From Candidula unifasciata (taxonomy: Eukaryota; Mollusca; Gastropoda; Stylommatophora; Geomitridae), in contig CAJHNH020000846.1 of the NCBI GenBank assembly GCA_905116865.2, positions 626,869-690,868 of the forward strand: a DNA stretch of 64,000 bases. The letters run 5' to 3'. Positions 44,201 through 54,059 of the stretch are shown here, one piece after another. The translations under genes and the position numbers were made by a program. The notes under the pieces are model-generated. The model was not told the DNA's origin and did not search any database. It saw only the letters and a program-made list of their open reading frames with translations. Each line of letters starts with the position of its first letter. The first letter of the stretch is position 1.

Positions 44201-47200
44201 ATGTGCGGTAGACCTGGGTTCGAATCCGCAGTCGTTATATTTTTTTTTACCCCGGACTAAAATAATATCCTCATCTGCTCTGTCATGGTGACAGCACTAG
44301 CCATGTTGCCTTAATATTTGAAAAAAAAAACAAGTAAATGGATAAACCATTTGATAATTAAATTTGACCATTTCGCATACTTATGATTGCATTGTTAAAC
44401 TTTCCGATTGCATGGTTACGCTGAAATTTCATAGATTTTCATTTATTTTCATTTAGATTTAGTTATTTCATCTGTGTTGGAATTTTAAGCTGTGCTGTTT
44501 ACAATGGCGTTCATTTCCTAATTATGGTGTTTTTTTCCTGTGTTCGTTTGCTTTTCAAGTGTTGTTTTTTTTTCTTTCAACTACTTCAATGAGGGAAAGA
44601 GTTGTCGGTGAATTTGGGGGGGGGGGGGGGGGGGGGGGGGGGCAAACTATTAACTGAGAGAGCTTTAAGTCACAGTAACTGTTTTACCCACTTAAAGTAG
44701 CAGCAGCAGTAATAGTTGTTACACCAGGGCTGTTACACCATAGTGCTCTCATGTGAAGACCGCCGGTAAGGTTATGGTGTTCTTCTGTCGGCAAGTGAAA
44801 TTATACATCCTAACCTGACCAGTCTGTGGCGACAGCACTAGCCATGCGGAACCAAATCTTCTGGCTCACGACTCTATGTCTACTCCGATGGTAACACAGA
44901 TAGCAGTGACATTATTTTAGTAGTTGTACTGGTACTTGAAGGATGATGTGGTAAATATTACACTAGCCCTATTCACTACCTTTTACAATTCCTGCTCCCT
45001 ATTTTAGTCCAGATGGACAGGGATGTCAATGTCAGTTTCAGCAACAACAAAATATCGCCAGTTAGTGATTTTCAAATCCTTCGAAGAGGGAGAGAGAGCA
45101 GTAGTCGGTGGAAGAGGGGAGGGGGTAATGACTTAAATTTAAAGAGAAATTAAAGAGCTTTACACTTGATTTTCAAGTTCTCATTGCCTAATTTGTTTAT
45201 ATTTTACTAACGCTACCTCCGCTTTTCTATTTTTTACGACTTACTTTGTTATTCACAAGTACAGTTGTAGCTTTACTTCCGTCCCCTATAAAAATACAAA
45301 CAGCTTTAGCATGTGATAACCAAATAACAATTTTTGTTACTGTGCTAATAACACCATTTAAACGACCACTAATATAAAGACACAATTTATAAGGTGCGTT
45401 TTCTAAAGTTGGAAAACCAGATTATCTCTATATCCGTGCAGAGAATGATTGCGACATTAACTGTATTAGACACGTGCGATTTCCATTGTCTTTCTTTTCC
45501 AAAAACCTTTGATGAGGGAGATAGTAGTAGGTGGATTTAGTTGTGGTGGTGGGCGGGGATCAAAGACTATCTCTATATCTGAGCAGACAATGATTGTATT
45601 AGACATGTGCGTTTTCTATTTTCTTTCATTTCCATTTAGCCAAACTATGCCACAGCAACGCGTGGCCGGGTACAGCTAGTTATTTATAATTTTTCATCCA
45701 AGTTTTTCTCTATGTGAATCTTATTAATTGTAATATTTTATCCAAGTTTTTCTTTATGTGAATCTTATTATTTGTAATATTTCATCCAAGTTTTTCTTCA
45801 TGTGAATCTTATTATTTGAAATATTTCATCCAAGTTTTTCTTCATGTGAATCTTATTATAATATTCCATCCAGGTTACTGAAGATACAGTGAGAATTAAT
45901 TTGTAAGGTGCATGTCCACTGGCATAGCTGCAGTAATGTAAAGTGGGAGTATTTTATTGGTGAGCAGGCAGTGTAACTGATTTTATTGTGTACTTTTCTA
46001 GGTATCGGTTAGAGATTTTTTTGTTTTGATATGACTTGTGTACTGTACACAGTTTTATTTTCTTTTGAACAGGTCCATTTGTTAGTTTCATTAGCATGCA
46101 GGGTCATCGGCCAGCACTGCTGTCTTCTGGACCTTACAGCACGAGGAAAGATTGCTATTCCAGACAGATGAGTAGCATGTCAGAGTCCAAGCCCAAGACT
46201 GGGATCATGATGATGAACCTTGGAGGGCCCGAGAATCAAGAGGAAGTTCATGACTTTTTACTTCGCCTGTTTCTAGATAAAGATCTGATCCCACTGCCAG
46301 CTCAGAACCACCTGGCACCAGTTATTGCAAAGAGGAGAACGCCTCGAATTCAGGCACAGTATGCAAAAATAGGAGGGGGCTCGCCGATCAAGCGTTGGAC
46401 TACTTTGCAGGGTGAGGGAATGGTCCAAATTTTGGATAAAATCAGCCCAGAATCTGCTCCTCACAAATTTTACATCGGTTTTCGCTATGCTAATCCACTA
46501 ACCGAGGACACTATTGAAAGGATGGTACAGGATGGAGTCCAGCATGCAATTGCATTCACACAGTACCCACAGTATAGTTGCTCCACCACTGGCAGCAGTT
46601 TGAATGCCATATTTCGTCACTACAACCAGAAGGGCAATCCTGGGAATATGGTCTGGAGTGTCATTGACCGCTGGCCCACCCACCATGGCTTGGTACGGGC
46701 TTTTGCTGATAATATTAGAAGTGAAATCAAGAAGTTCCCCGAAGAAGATCAGGATGATGTTGTGATTTTGTTCTCGGCTCACTCTCTTCCAATGAAAGTG
46801 GTCAATCGAGGTGATCCATATCCAACTGAGGTTGCTGCCACAGTTAGTAGAGTTGTGGAGGATCTTGGACACAGCCATGCCTACCGTCTGGTGTGGCAGT
46901 CCAGGGTTGGGCCACTGCCTTGGCTAAGTCCACAAACAGATGAAGCCATTAAAGGTCTGGTCAACAGAGGCAGAAAAAACATCTTGCTTGTCCCTATTGC
47001 TTTCACCTCAGACCACATTGAAACTCTGTTTGAGATTGACCATGAATATATTGAGGAGCTGGGATCTGAAGTCGGTGCCAAGAATATTAGACGTGCCTCC
47101 AGCCTCAACAACAACCCCATTTTTATCGAAGCCCTGGCGGATATTGTCAAGCAGCACATAGATTCTCGAGTTGGCTGCACTCCACAGCTGGCCTTGCGCT

Positions 47201-47322
47201 GCCCTATGTGTGTCAACATTACTTGTGGTCAAGCCAAAGATTTTTTCAAAAATCAGCAAGATCAATTAGACGCATTTTATCGTGTTTCCTCTGAAAGAAT
47301 TAGCACTAAAGCACGGAATTAG
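38456..47322 (+). CDS. FECH: ferrochelatase, mitochondrial; two coding exons
   Basis: Ferrochelatase inserts Fe(II) into protoporphyrin IX on the matrix side of the inner mitochondrial membrane, the last step of haem synthesis. Exon 1 codes [10 protein letters not shown] plus one base (38456-38486, donor GTAAGT). Exon 2 is 46073-47322, after a pyrimidine-rich acceptor ending AACAG, and supplies the two missing bases. The joined frame is 427 codons including stop, matching the usual length of about 420 aa. Visible hallmarks: the block from [29 protein letters not shown] with the N-terminal-side cluster cysteine, FSAHSLPM with the catalytic His, [16 protein letters not shown] with the conserved acidic residues, and CPMCVNITC near the C-terminus. 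The last supplies the other three cysteines of the animal [2Fe-2S] cluster. All key residues are intact. Nearly the whole protein lies in one exon, unlike the many-exon vertebrate gene. If exon 1 is wrong, Met at 46096 starts a 408-aa protein. Confidence 0.93.
39211..39409. mobile_element. fold-back MITE, 199 bp
   Basis: Two arms of about 80 bp (39211-39292 and 39328-39409) are inverted copies: GGCCTCAGTCATATGTAAAT against ATTTACATATGACTGAGGCC. They could form one long hairpin around a 35-base loop. A possible 6-bp duplication TGCAAT lies at 39205-39210 and 39410-39415. No coding capacity. Confidence 0.8.
39691..41190 (+). repeat. 40-bp minisatellite, about 37 copies
   Basis: The unit is CTGCTCATCTTTTGTGCAAC plus CAATACTTCCTTCATTGTTA, with a second type (TCCCTTCCTGT for GCTCATCTTTT) scattered in the second half. 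A 40-bp period cycles through all frames without a stop, so three frames above 520 codons are open at once. This is a repeat artefact. Confidence 0.95.
41249..41284 (+). repeat. poly(G) run, 36 nt
   Basis: The longest G tract in the window, just after the 40-bp array. Confidence 0.9.
41928..42080. mobile_element. hAT MITE, 153 bp
   Basis: Termini CAGGGCTATTCAAC and (inverted) CAAGGCTATTCAAC match at 13 of 14 bases. The flanks ATGGAGAG and ATGTAGAG form an 8-bp duplication with one mismatch. No coding capacity. Confidence 0.8.
42110..42758 (+). mobile_element. LINE 3' fragment with RNase H and Cys-rich tail
   Basis: RNase H signatures [13 protein letters not shown] (42150s), then after a frameshift [20 protein letters not shown], including the late His and Asp. 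A zinc-binding-like motif [17 protein letters not shown] follows. The piece ends in a (GAA)n tail like family 1. It is 5'-truncated and frameshifted. Confidence 0.85.
42760..43070 (+). repeat. 60-bp minisatellite, 5 copies
   Basis: The unit AAGTTCAGAAACCAGAGGCT plus GTGTTAGACTGGCAATAGAACAACACTT... has two alternating variants. Because 60 bp is 20 codons, both strands are open. Confidence 0.9.
43100..43390 (+). mobile_element. LINE family 1, short degraded 3' fragment
   Basis: CAAACATTCATTAAGTGGCA, CAGAATAGAGGGATTGAATG and ACTGGAACCCCCTAGGTCAT align with 9620-9800. The frames are broken. Confidence 0.65.
43526..45679 (+). mobile_element. non-autonomous Helitron, copy 1
   Basis: It starts A|TCTATATATATAAAAATC and ends GGGTACAGCTAG|T, the 5'-TC / 3'-CTAG ends and A/T host site known for Helitrons. 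The sequence CTCGGAAACTACTGAACCGA after the 5' end is a frequent Helitron hallmark in animals. No Rep or helicase frame occurs in the 2154 bp. Copy 2 is 57728-59871. Confidence 0.85.
44163..44236 (+). repeat. tRNA-like sequence inside Helitron copy 1
   Basis: GGCTGCTTGGTCGAATGGTT (A-box-like) and GGTTCGAATCC (perfect B-box), with GGCTGC and GCAGTC able to pair as an acceptor-like stem. The T stem has an extra base, so it is a relic or SINE head and not a working tRNA. Confidence 0.6.
45680..45870 (+). repeat. 44-bp minisatellite, about 4 copies
   Basis: The unit CATCCAAGTTTTTCTTCATG plus TGAATCTTATTATTTGTAATATTT. A further unit lies left of the Helitron at 43500-43525, so the Helitron is inside this array. 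Confidence 0.8.
46073..47322 (+). CDS. FECH: FECH exon 2 (main coding exon)
   Basis: One uninterrupted exon codes residues 11 to 426 and ends with TAG at 47320-47322. The acceptor is TTTTATTTTCTTTTGAACAG. There is no frameshift or internal stop. The end of the transcript was not found: no AATAAA occurs in the first 100 bases after the stop, and no poly(A) tract follows directly. Confidence 0.96.
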
Positions 47323-47529
47323 TACAAAACAATAGCATAAATGGCTTTTTCATGTTTATTACTGGGAGCCTTCAAAGTATGTTTTATCTTCCCTTTTTTT
47401 GTTTCTTTTAAATTAAATATCAGTGATAGATCCTGGGTAGTTAGATTTCTGTGGATATTATCTTTAGTCATGCAAGCGTGAAATGAACAGAAAGATAGAC
47501 CAGCCAGTTCTGCACCACTTGGTGGTGAA

Positions 47530-48010
47530 CTGGTGCATGACAAGCTGCATATTGTGAGAGTCCTTTGGGAACAAGTGAACATTGCGGAGGCACAAAAAGA
47601 TCATCACGGTCTGAGGAGAAAGACCCTGCGAGGAGTGACCAGGGGATCTGGCCCTCACTCAAGGAAAAGGCCAGATGGGTATAAAATCAGACTTTTAATG
47701 GTGCAGACGGAATTGGAACTGTGCTTGCTGCTGAATATAGGGATAGAGTACTTATGGGAATGCCCAGAATGCTGTGATATTGGTTCTTAGTTCATAATTT
47801 CATTCATAATAATTCCCTTGCGATATTAATCTCAAGTCCCACAACACACTCAAGCAAACAGTTGACAGTTGTGGAAGCACATGCTTACCTGCGGATCCAG
47901 TAGTCATGTATCCCCTGTCATAGGCATCATGAAATTTCTCAGGATGTAAAGGCAGTAGCTAAGCGAGGTCAGGCAGTACCTGGTTCATAAAGTTTTATGT
48001 CGATCCCCCC
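47530..48010 (+). repeat. dispersed block and SINE family A copy downstream of FECH
   Basis: 47600-47790 matches the block at 12840-13035 (CTGCTGAATATAGGGATAGA). 47850-48000 carries a SINE head and degraded tail, then C-rich sequence and (AT)n. Confidence 0.55.
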
Positions 48011-48239
48011 CACCCCCCCCCCCCCCCCGCCCCCTTTAAAGAATATATATATATATATATAAATATTGTCTCAAAATCATATATTTCTGCCATTTTATCA
48101 CCTCCTTCCCTGTGCTTGTTCCGTTGCCCCATTGGGGGGAGAAAGGGGGGGGGTTAAACCCACTGGCCACTCCACCCTCTTTCAACAAGCATGTTGTAAA
48201 CAGTCAACTAATTAGAGAGAGGTGGTTCCTTCAAAGTCA

Positions 48240-48420
48240 CAGTGTATTTATGTGGGAGATGAGGAAACCAACAGTCTGCATACAAATAAGTCAGATCTGT
48301 AAAATGGGTATGCATGCAAAACTTCAAGTTCTGAAACAAATCGTAAGTCCAGAAGTGGACAAACAACCAGAACTTTCTATCAGAGTTGAACAGTCGGTGA
48401 ATGCGAAGAAAAATAACAAG
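48240..48420 (-). repeat. family-B repeat, inverted copy
   Basis: It reads CAACAGTCTGCATACAAATA, GTAAGTCCAGAAGTGGACAA and ACAACCAGAACTTTCTATCA. Confidence 0.65.
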
Positions 48421-48554
48421 TTATCCCCTCAGTATTGACACCCAGGATAGATGACCTTACTCTCTTCTCCCCTCCCCCCTTTCCCTGTAGAGCTGACTAA
48501 AGGTTGCCAGCATGATGTTGATCACATGACCTACCCAGTGGCCACCTTGGCGCT

Positions 48555-48775
48555 AACACCATGAAGCTATACCGTGGAACTAACAAACACCATGTAGCTA
48601 ACAAACACCATAGAGCTGAGAAACACCATGGAGCTGACAAAAACCATGTAGCTAACAAACACCATGGAGTTAACACCATGTAGCTAACAAACACCATGGA
48701 ACTAACAAAAACCATGTAGCTAACAAACACCATAGAGCTGACAAACACCGTGGAGCTAACAAACACCATGGAGAT
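48555..48775 (+). repeat. about 17-bp minisatellite
   Basis: About 12 copies of ACCATG(G/T)AGCTAACAAAC with drift. Minus frames such as MVFVSSMVFVSY are artefacts. Confidence 0.85.
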
Positions 48776-48794
48776 GAATCCACTTTTTTTTCAT

Positions 48795-50100
48795 CAAGTA
48801 TGAGTACGAAGATGACTGATGAGGCCGATGCGGGCCCGAAAAGTTTTTCAACAGTGAGGACAGGAAATGAGCATTGTGCCAGGGGGGAGATCTCCTGCAG
48901 TCACCTTTCTATCCATCCTTTTCTTAATAAGTCTTGCTGTTCTGTTTGCTTCACATGTAGCCGCGCCCTTGTGTAGAGCTGCACGCCATGCATTTCAGTC
49001 ATGAGAGGCAGCTTCCCAATTGGTGTCATTTATCCCAAATGCTTTGAGTCCTTAAAGCATTTCTCTTGCCCGCCTTGGGAATGTTTCCCATTTTGCAGCT
49101 CACCATAGAAAAGTTTTTTGGGAGGCTGTGATCTGGCATGCTTGCCACATGACCAGTCCAACGAATTTGATTCTGCATCAGTAGAGTGTGGATGCTGGGC
49201 ATGGCTGCTCTCTCAAGAACTACTGTATCAGGTACTTTGTCTTGCCATCTGTGCATTAGTTTTCTAAGGCAGACGGTGTGAAAGTGGTTTAACTTTCTAG
49301 CCTGGCGCTGGTATACAGTCCATGTTTCGGATGCGTACAGCAGTGTAGTTAATACAACTGCTCTGTATACTTTGAGCTTGGAGCTAACGCCATGCAGCCT
49401 TAACATATTTCTTGGTGTTAAAAATGTGTCCTGACTTGACTGTAAATTTGTCTTTAAGTGCAAGAACACAAATCTGCACTGTTATGTATTTCTTAGGGTT
49501 TTGGGTACTTTTTGTTTTTTTTTAAATATTTTTTTAATAGTATATAAATCAGAAACACTTCATGGCCGTCAGGAGCCTCAACACTGTTGAGCAGGGTCCT
49601 GGAATTTATACCTGGTGGTTTCTCATCCAAATACTTGTTCTTTGGGTCACTGGCTGTTAATTGCTCAGTATGCGGTCCTAGTGGGGCTCAGCTTCATTCA
49701 TTCAGTGTTTATCTTATTTAATATATTCAGCCTGTTTTAATATTTTGTAACATATAATATGCTGTTTGCAGTGATATTACTGTTGTTGCATTTCTGAACT
49801 GTTTGTTAAATTTCTTTATTACTTCTTCTGTCTTCTGGAGAGAAAAAAATGCTCACCAGATAAGTAAAATCCTTCGCCTGCTGTAACTGATGTTCGTCAG
49901 TTTTTATATTGGTGGTTCGTCCTTTTCTAGAAAATGTCAGCACTTTTATTTTGTCTGCGTTGATCTCTATATCATGATTGTCACACTCTGAGTGGAGTCT
50001 ATTGATATGTTCTTGTAGTTGTACTGCTGTTGGTGCTATGATTGCCTGGTCATCAGTGAAAAGCAGTTCATTTAGTAAGTCTCTGATGTTGTCCCCCATT
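48795..50100 (-). mobile_element. LINE remnant, family 2 (RT palm to C-terminal zinc finger)
   Basis: On the minus strand: ELLFTDDQAIIA at about 50060 (RT FADD box changed to FTDD), FTYLVSIF, then LLYASETWTVYQRQARKLNH, LRKLMHRWQDKVPDTVVLER and QIRWTGHVASMPDHSLPK. Near 48800-48860 a final CPHC...RARIGLISHLRTHT resembles a C2H2 finger. Stops and frameshifts are present. Confidence 0.85.
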
Positions 50101-50365
50101 TTTTTTAAATTAATCTTGTGAAATACTCTGTCCTGTATTTTATTTCTACATCATTATATTTTCCACCATACCCTAATGTCTCGTTGACAAGATATTTTGC
50201 ATAGGTAATTTCTTTTTTTTTTTTTTTTTTTAGCTTGCTGTCGCAGATCGTGAAGAGGCATGATCACCTATGCCAGTTGGCGGGGAACTAGATGATGATG
50301 ATTTTTCTGTGATCTGACAGTGACATCTTTGGTTTTTCAGTCATGCCGAATATTCTTTTTCATCG

Positions 50366-52120
50366 TCTTAGCGTTCACCAGCATAAACTCCGGTGGAAAG
50401 TTCTGTTTGTTCGTGCACTTTGGTCTTTTCCAGAATTTGAGTGTTGCATACACATCCATTTCTTCTTCTTTTCGTTCATCGGAGCGACGTGATTGTGTTG
50501 TGCTGTTTTCAGCATAGCTGCTAAATCTGGCCTTTTGGCCAACACATCTTTCATTGAGAATGTGTTGCCCTGGTTAACTTGCCAGATAATTTCATGGGGC
50601 AGGGACATATTGTGGCCTTATTTGTGAGGTGCTGTCTTTGTCCCCTTATCTACAAGTGTTGCTCCTGGAGACCAAGGCATCCTCGTGTAGACAGGTTGGC
50701 CCTCAGGGGAAGGCTGGGGCAGATCATGGGCATTTCCTGCCATCCAAAGAGGCTTTCGTAAATGCAGAGCCGACAGATGAAGCTCTGGTCCTGGGCTCAC
50801 CTAAAGAATCATCACATCCTGCACCAGACTGCTTAACTTCATTTCCGTATCTTGAGCTTTCCAGTCGTCATGGAGGTCAGCAGGGAGCAGCCCGTAGGTA
50901 TGGGACCTTGATGCCCACACAAATAGGTGTATTTCTGTTTGCCATTGTTTGTTTCACATGGGAATCTAGCAAGACAGTACGACAGAGCATGCTTCTAGCA
51001 TGGCTGCCCGTTTTAGGTCCCACACTCTGACGAGTGGTGGCAGGCATGTGAACCTTTCTGCCAGTTAGGACTTTTTTCAGTCGGACGTTCAGGACTTTGT
51101 TTCTGCCCCTTAAGACATGTATCAGACATACTTTTATACCACGTCAACCCACTGACAGTGGCAGGTTGTTGTGATGCACCTCAGCATGGTGTCAACGACA
51201 TTAAGGAACAGCAAGGGATGTACAGACACAGGACTGTTACTGCCACTATCCTCAAGGTTGCAAACAACCACTTGCTATAGGGCTGAATCTCAGCAGTACA
51301 GTAGTTCTTCCCACTCGACAGATGTTTTAACCATGACATTAGTAGTGTGTTCAGCTAGTGGACTTTACTCATTTCCCAAATGAGCTTTGGTAGACGTTTT
51401 CACCCATCTAGAGGTCACCAAGTCCGAGATCCTTTGTTAACTCTGTTCGCATCACAGAGGTGAGCCCTTGTCCAACTTTGAAGGAAATGTCCCACAATGG
51501 ACTGCTGGATACCTTGTTACAGTTAGTTGCTGCAATATAATTGTATTAAATAATTGAACAGGTTACTCTACTTGTGCTGCTGTATGACTCCCATCCATTA
51601 GATGTTCATTGTTCAGACAGCAGTCCCTGAGGGACAGCGTTGTTTTTCTCTAAGTCAGTCTTGTTGAATTCCTTGCTGTCCATTTTCATGGTCAAACATG
51701 TATTTATCTGTTATTGATCTCTTTTTATTATTATGTTACAAAGAATATTTTCTACATTAACCAGAAGTTTCCTTGTTTTATCTTCCAACTTTTTTTAGCT
51801 ATTCAGAAACATTTCTTCTTTGTGACATGACATGTAGGCACAAGTTTACAATATTATTTTTTGTGTAACCTAGCTGGGTCATGCATCAATGGGGTATTGG
51901 TGACTGTTATCTTTCAAATAATTCAAAATGTAAAATGTGCTCTAAATTACATATTTACCGTTTATTTTCATTTTTTAAGATTATGGATGTGTGTATTTGA
52001 TTTAGCCTATAGTGAGTTGGGATCACATAAGCAAGCATTGTGATAGATTAGGACATTAGCAAGGGGTTTCTGCCGTGTTGCCAGTTAAATAGCTGATAAC
52101 TGTGGAGGAAATATGAGCAA
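50366..52120. other. intergenic; partial family-B copy, otherwise unassigned
   Basis: 50366-50465 is a family-B fragment (CCAGCATAAACTCCGGTGGA, TTGTTCGTGCACTTTGGTC). The remaining 1.6 kb has short frames on both strands with no domain I recognise. Confidence 0.4.
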
Positions 52121-52935
52121 CCTTGACCTAATCCCCAGCTGAAGGGTAAAGGTGAAGGTGAGAGGGCCGACTTCATTGTACCCAACTTTATCTCATATGG
52201 CTCAGTCTCTCTCCGCAGAACAGATAGCTACCTGCTGAGAGCGTCGCACAGAGCATGAAATCCGTAGCTCCGTTGACAATCTCCCAGGAAGTCTTTATGT
52301 ATGTGTACAATCCTCAGCCAGCCTATATGTGCTGTGCTGGGTTTAATTGCCATAACTCTGTAGGTCTAAAGATATGAAGTTACTGTACTGGTCTCGCAAA
52401 CCTTGCTGGTTTCTGACATGGAGAATGGAACAAGAGTTCTGCAACACTGTCCCCACAGAGCATATTTCACAGCTTAGATGGCCAAAACATCAGTGGATTG
52501 GACTTGATGAGAGTTAGAACTCATAATCTTTCAGAGAATTCACACAAGAAACTTGATGCTGTTGTTCCTCTTGGTAGCCTAATGTCATTTTAATAAGGTA
52601 CACTGCAATAAGATACACTGTACTAAGATATGGATGTTCCATAGACGATCAAGTGGGTAAATAGCATTTGAGATAGTTGTAATAATTTTCTTTCTGCCTT
52701 TTGACTGGCAATTAAAAAGAGCTAATAAAATGGGTGATTGATTTTTGTTGAAACTAAAGTGAGAGTGAAGTCTACACAAATTTGATTATTGAAAATGGAA
52801 AGGATTGTAATGATTAATGGCTCCAGCATGCTTTGTTTGAAACTAGAAATTATGATTTTTGTTTCCTCTGCTGGGAGTATCAACATCAGTGCCATTTGGG
52901 TAGGATATTAAAATATATGTTCAGTAAATACCTAC

Positions 52936-53072
52936 CTTTATCCGGTTTTTGTATTCTTCTGAGAATCTGACTTGTCTTGCCATACAATAATATGACCTGG
53001 TCTCACTTTTGTAAGTCCCGTCGGCTCTCTCTTTAATTTACCAGGAATCCAGTGTAAGGTTGTTCTGGTGAA
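52936..53072 (-). CDS. possible exon of an unidentified gene
   Basis: On the minus strand a TTTCAG acceptor is followed by an open frame FTRTTLHWIPGKLKREPTG and GLTKVRPGHIIVWQDK. An internal donor (GTGAGA after LTK) or a donor GTAGGT at the low end (just after an in-frame TAA) could close it. The composition looks protein-coding but I do not recognise the family, and no neighbouring exon was found. Confidence 0.3.
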
Positions 53073-53704
53073 CTGAAATGTGGTGAAGAAGGTTAATCTT
53101 CCTACTAAAGAAATAAGTCTCTGTGTTTATGTGAAGCATAACTCAGCATTTCCAGGAAATGACACAATCATAAATTTACCATGTGACTGGCATTTTATCC
53201 ATTCATTCTGATGTAACAGACAACCAATAATTGCTGATGTATCACACCATATACAGTGATTACAGAAAGTTTATTATTGTCATAAATTCTATAGTATAGC
53301 ATACTGAGTGTTTTTATTTTTTTTTTTATCCTAGAGTATAAGTATTTTGGAGATTATTTTTCAAATCTTGTGTGCTGTTATCATATTAGAAGTATGTAAT
53401 ACAAAATTAAACATTTCTTTTTTTTTTTTTTAACTTCTCATGACTGACTGTTGTGTTGTATGTGAATGTTCATAGCTCCAGTGATACACATTTGTGTCAG
53501 CTTTTCTTTAAATCTCCACTTAAATTGCTAACTATAAAAAGAACAGGATAGTTAAATCAGTTGGGAAACCACCAACTCTAGCATAAGATGACTATTATGA
53601 ACAGATCAGAGCAAGTCGTTATCATTCACCTGAGAAGGGGGCAAAGCTGATTATGCAACCACAAATACACAAAATCAAAATAGGCGTATCAGCTATATGC
53701 ACAT

Positions 53705-54048
53705 GTGAAAAGTTACTCCAAAAAGCATAACATGTACTAAAAGTTACTCCAAACAGCAAAACATGTACTAAAAGCTACTCCAAACAGCAAAACATTTACT
53801 AAAAGTTACTCCAAACAGCAAAACATGTACTAAAAGTTACTCCAAACAGCAAAACATGTACTAAAAGTTGCTCCAAACAGCATAACATGTACTAAAAGTT
53901 ACTCCAAACAGCATAACATGTACTAAAAGTTGCTCCAAACAGCATAACATGTACTAAAAGTTACTCCAAACAGCATAACATGTACTAAAAGTTACTCCAA
54001 ACAGCATAACATGTACTAAAAGTTACTCCAAACAGCAAAACATGTACT
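53705..54048 (+). repeat. 31-bp minisatellite, about 11 copies
   Basis: The unit AAAAGTTACTCCAAACAGCA plus TAACATGTACT, with AAAAC/ATAAC variation. Confidence 0.9.
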
Positions 54049-54059
54049 GCAGGACTGTA

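Larger units (their letters stand above)
38487..46072 (+). other. FECH intron 1 (7.6 kb)
   Basis: The intron is bounded by GTAAGT and AACAG. It contains, in order, a fold-back MITE, a 40-bp minisatellite, a 36-base G run, a hAT MITE, an RNase H LINE fragment, a 60-bp minisatellite, a LINE 3' fragment, a Helitron and a 44-bp minisatellite. The remaining sequence (38490-39200, 41290-41920) shows no coding signature I can support. Confidence 0.7.

Noticed and set aside
44163..44236. Functional tRNA gene
   Set aside because: The T stem has an extra base and no clean anticodon arm forms; the same sequence sits inside both Helitron copies.
50375..50608. Minus-strand frame with MKDVLAKRPDLAAMLKTAQH
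   Set aside because: It looks protein-like but runs into a family-B repeat and has no splice context or homologue I can name.
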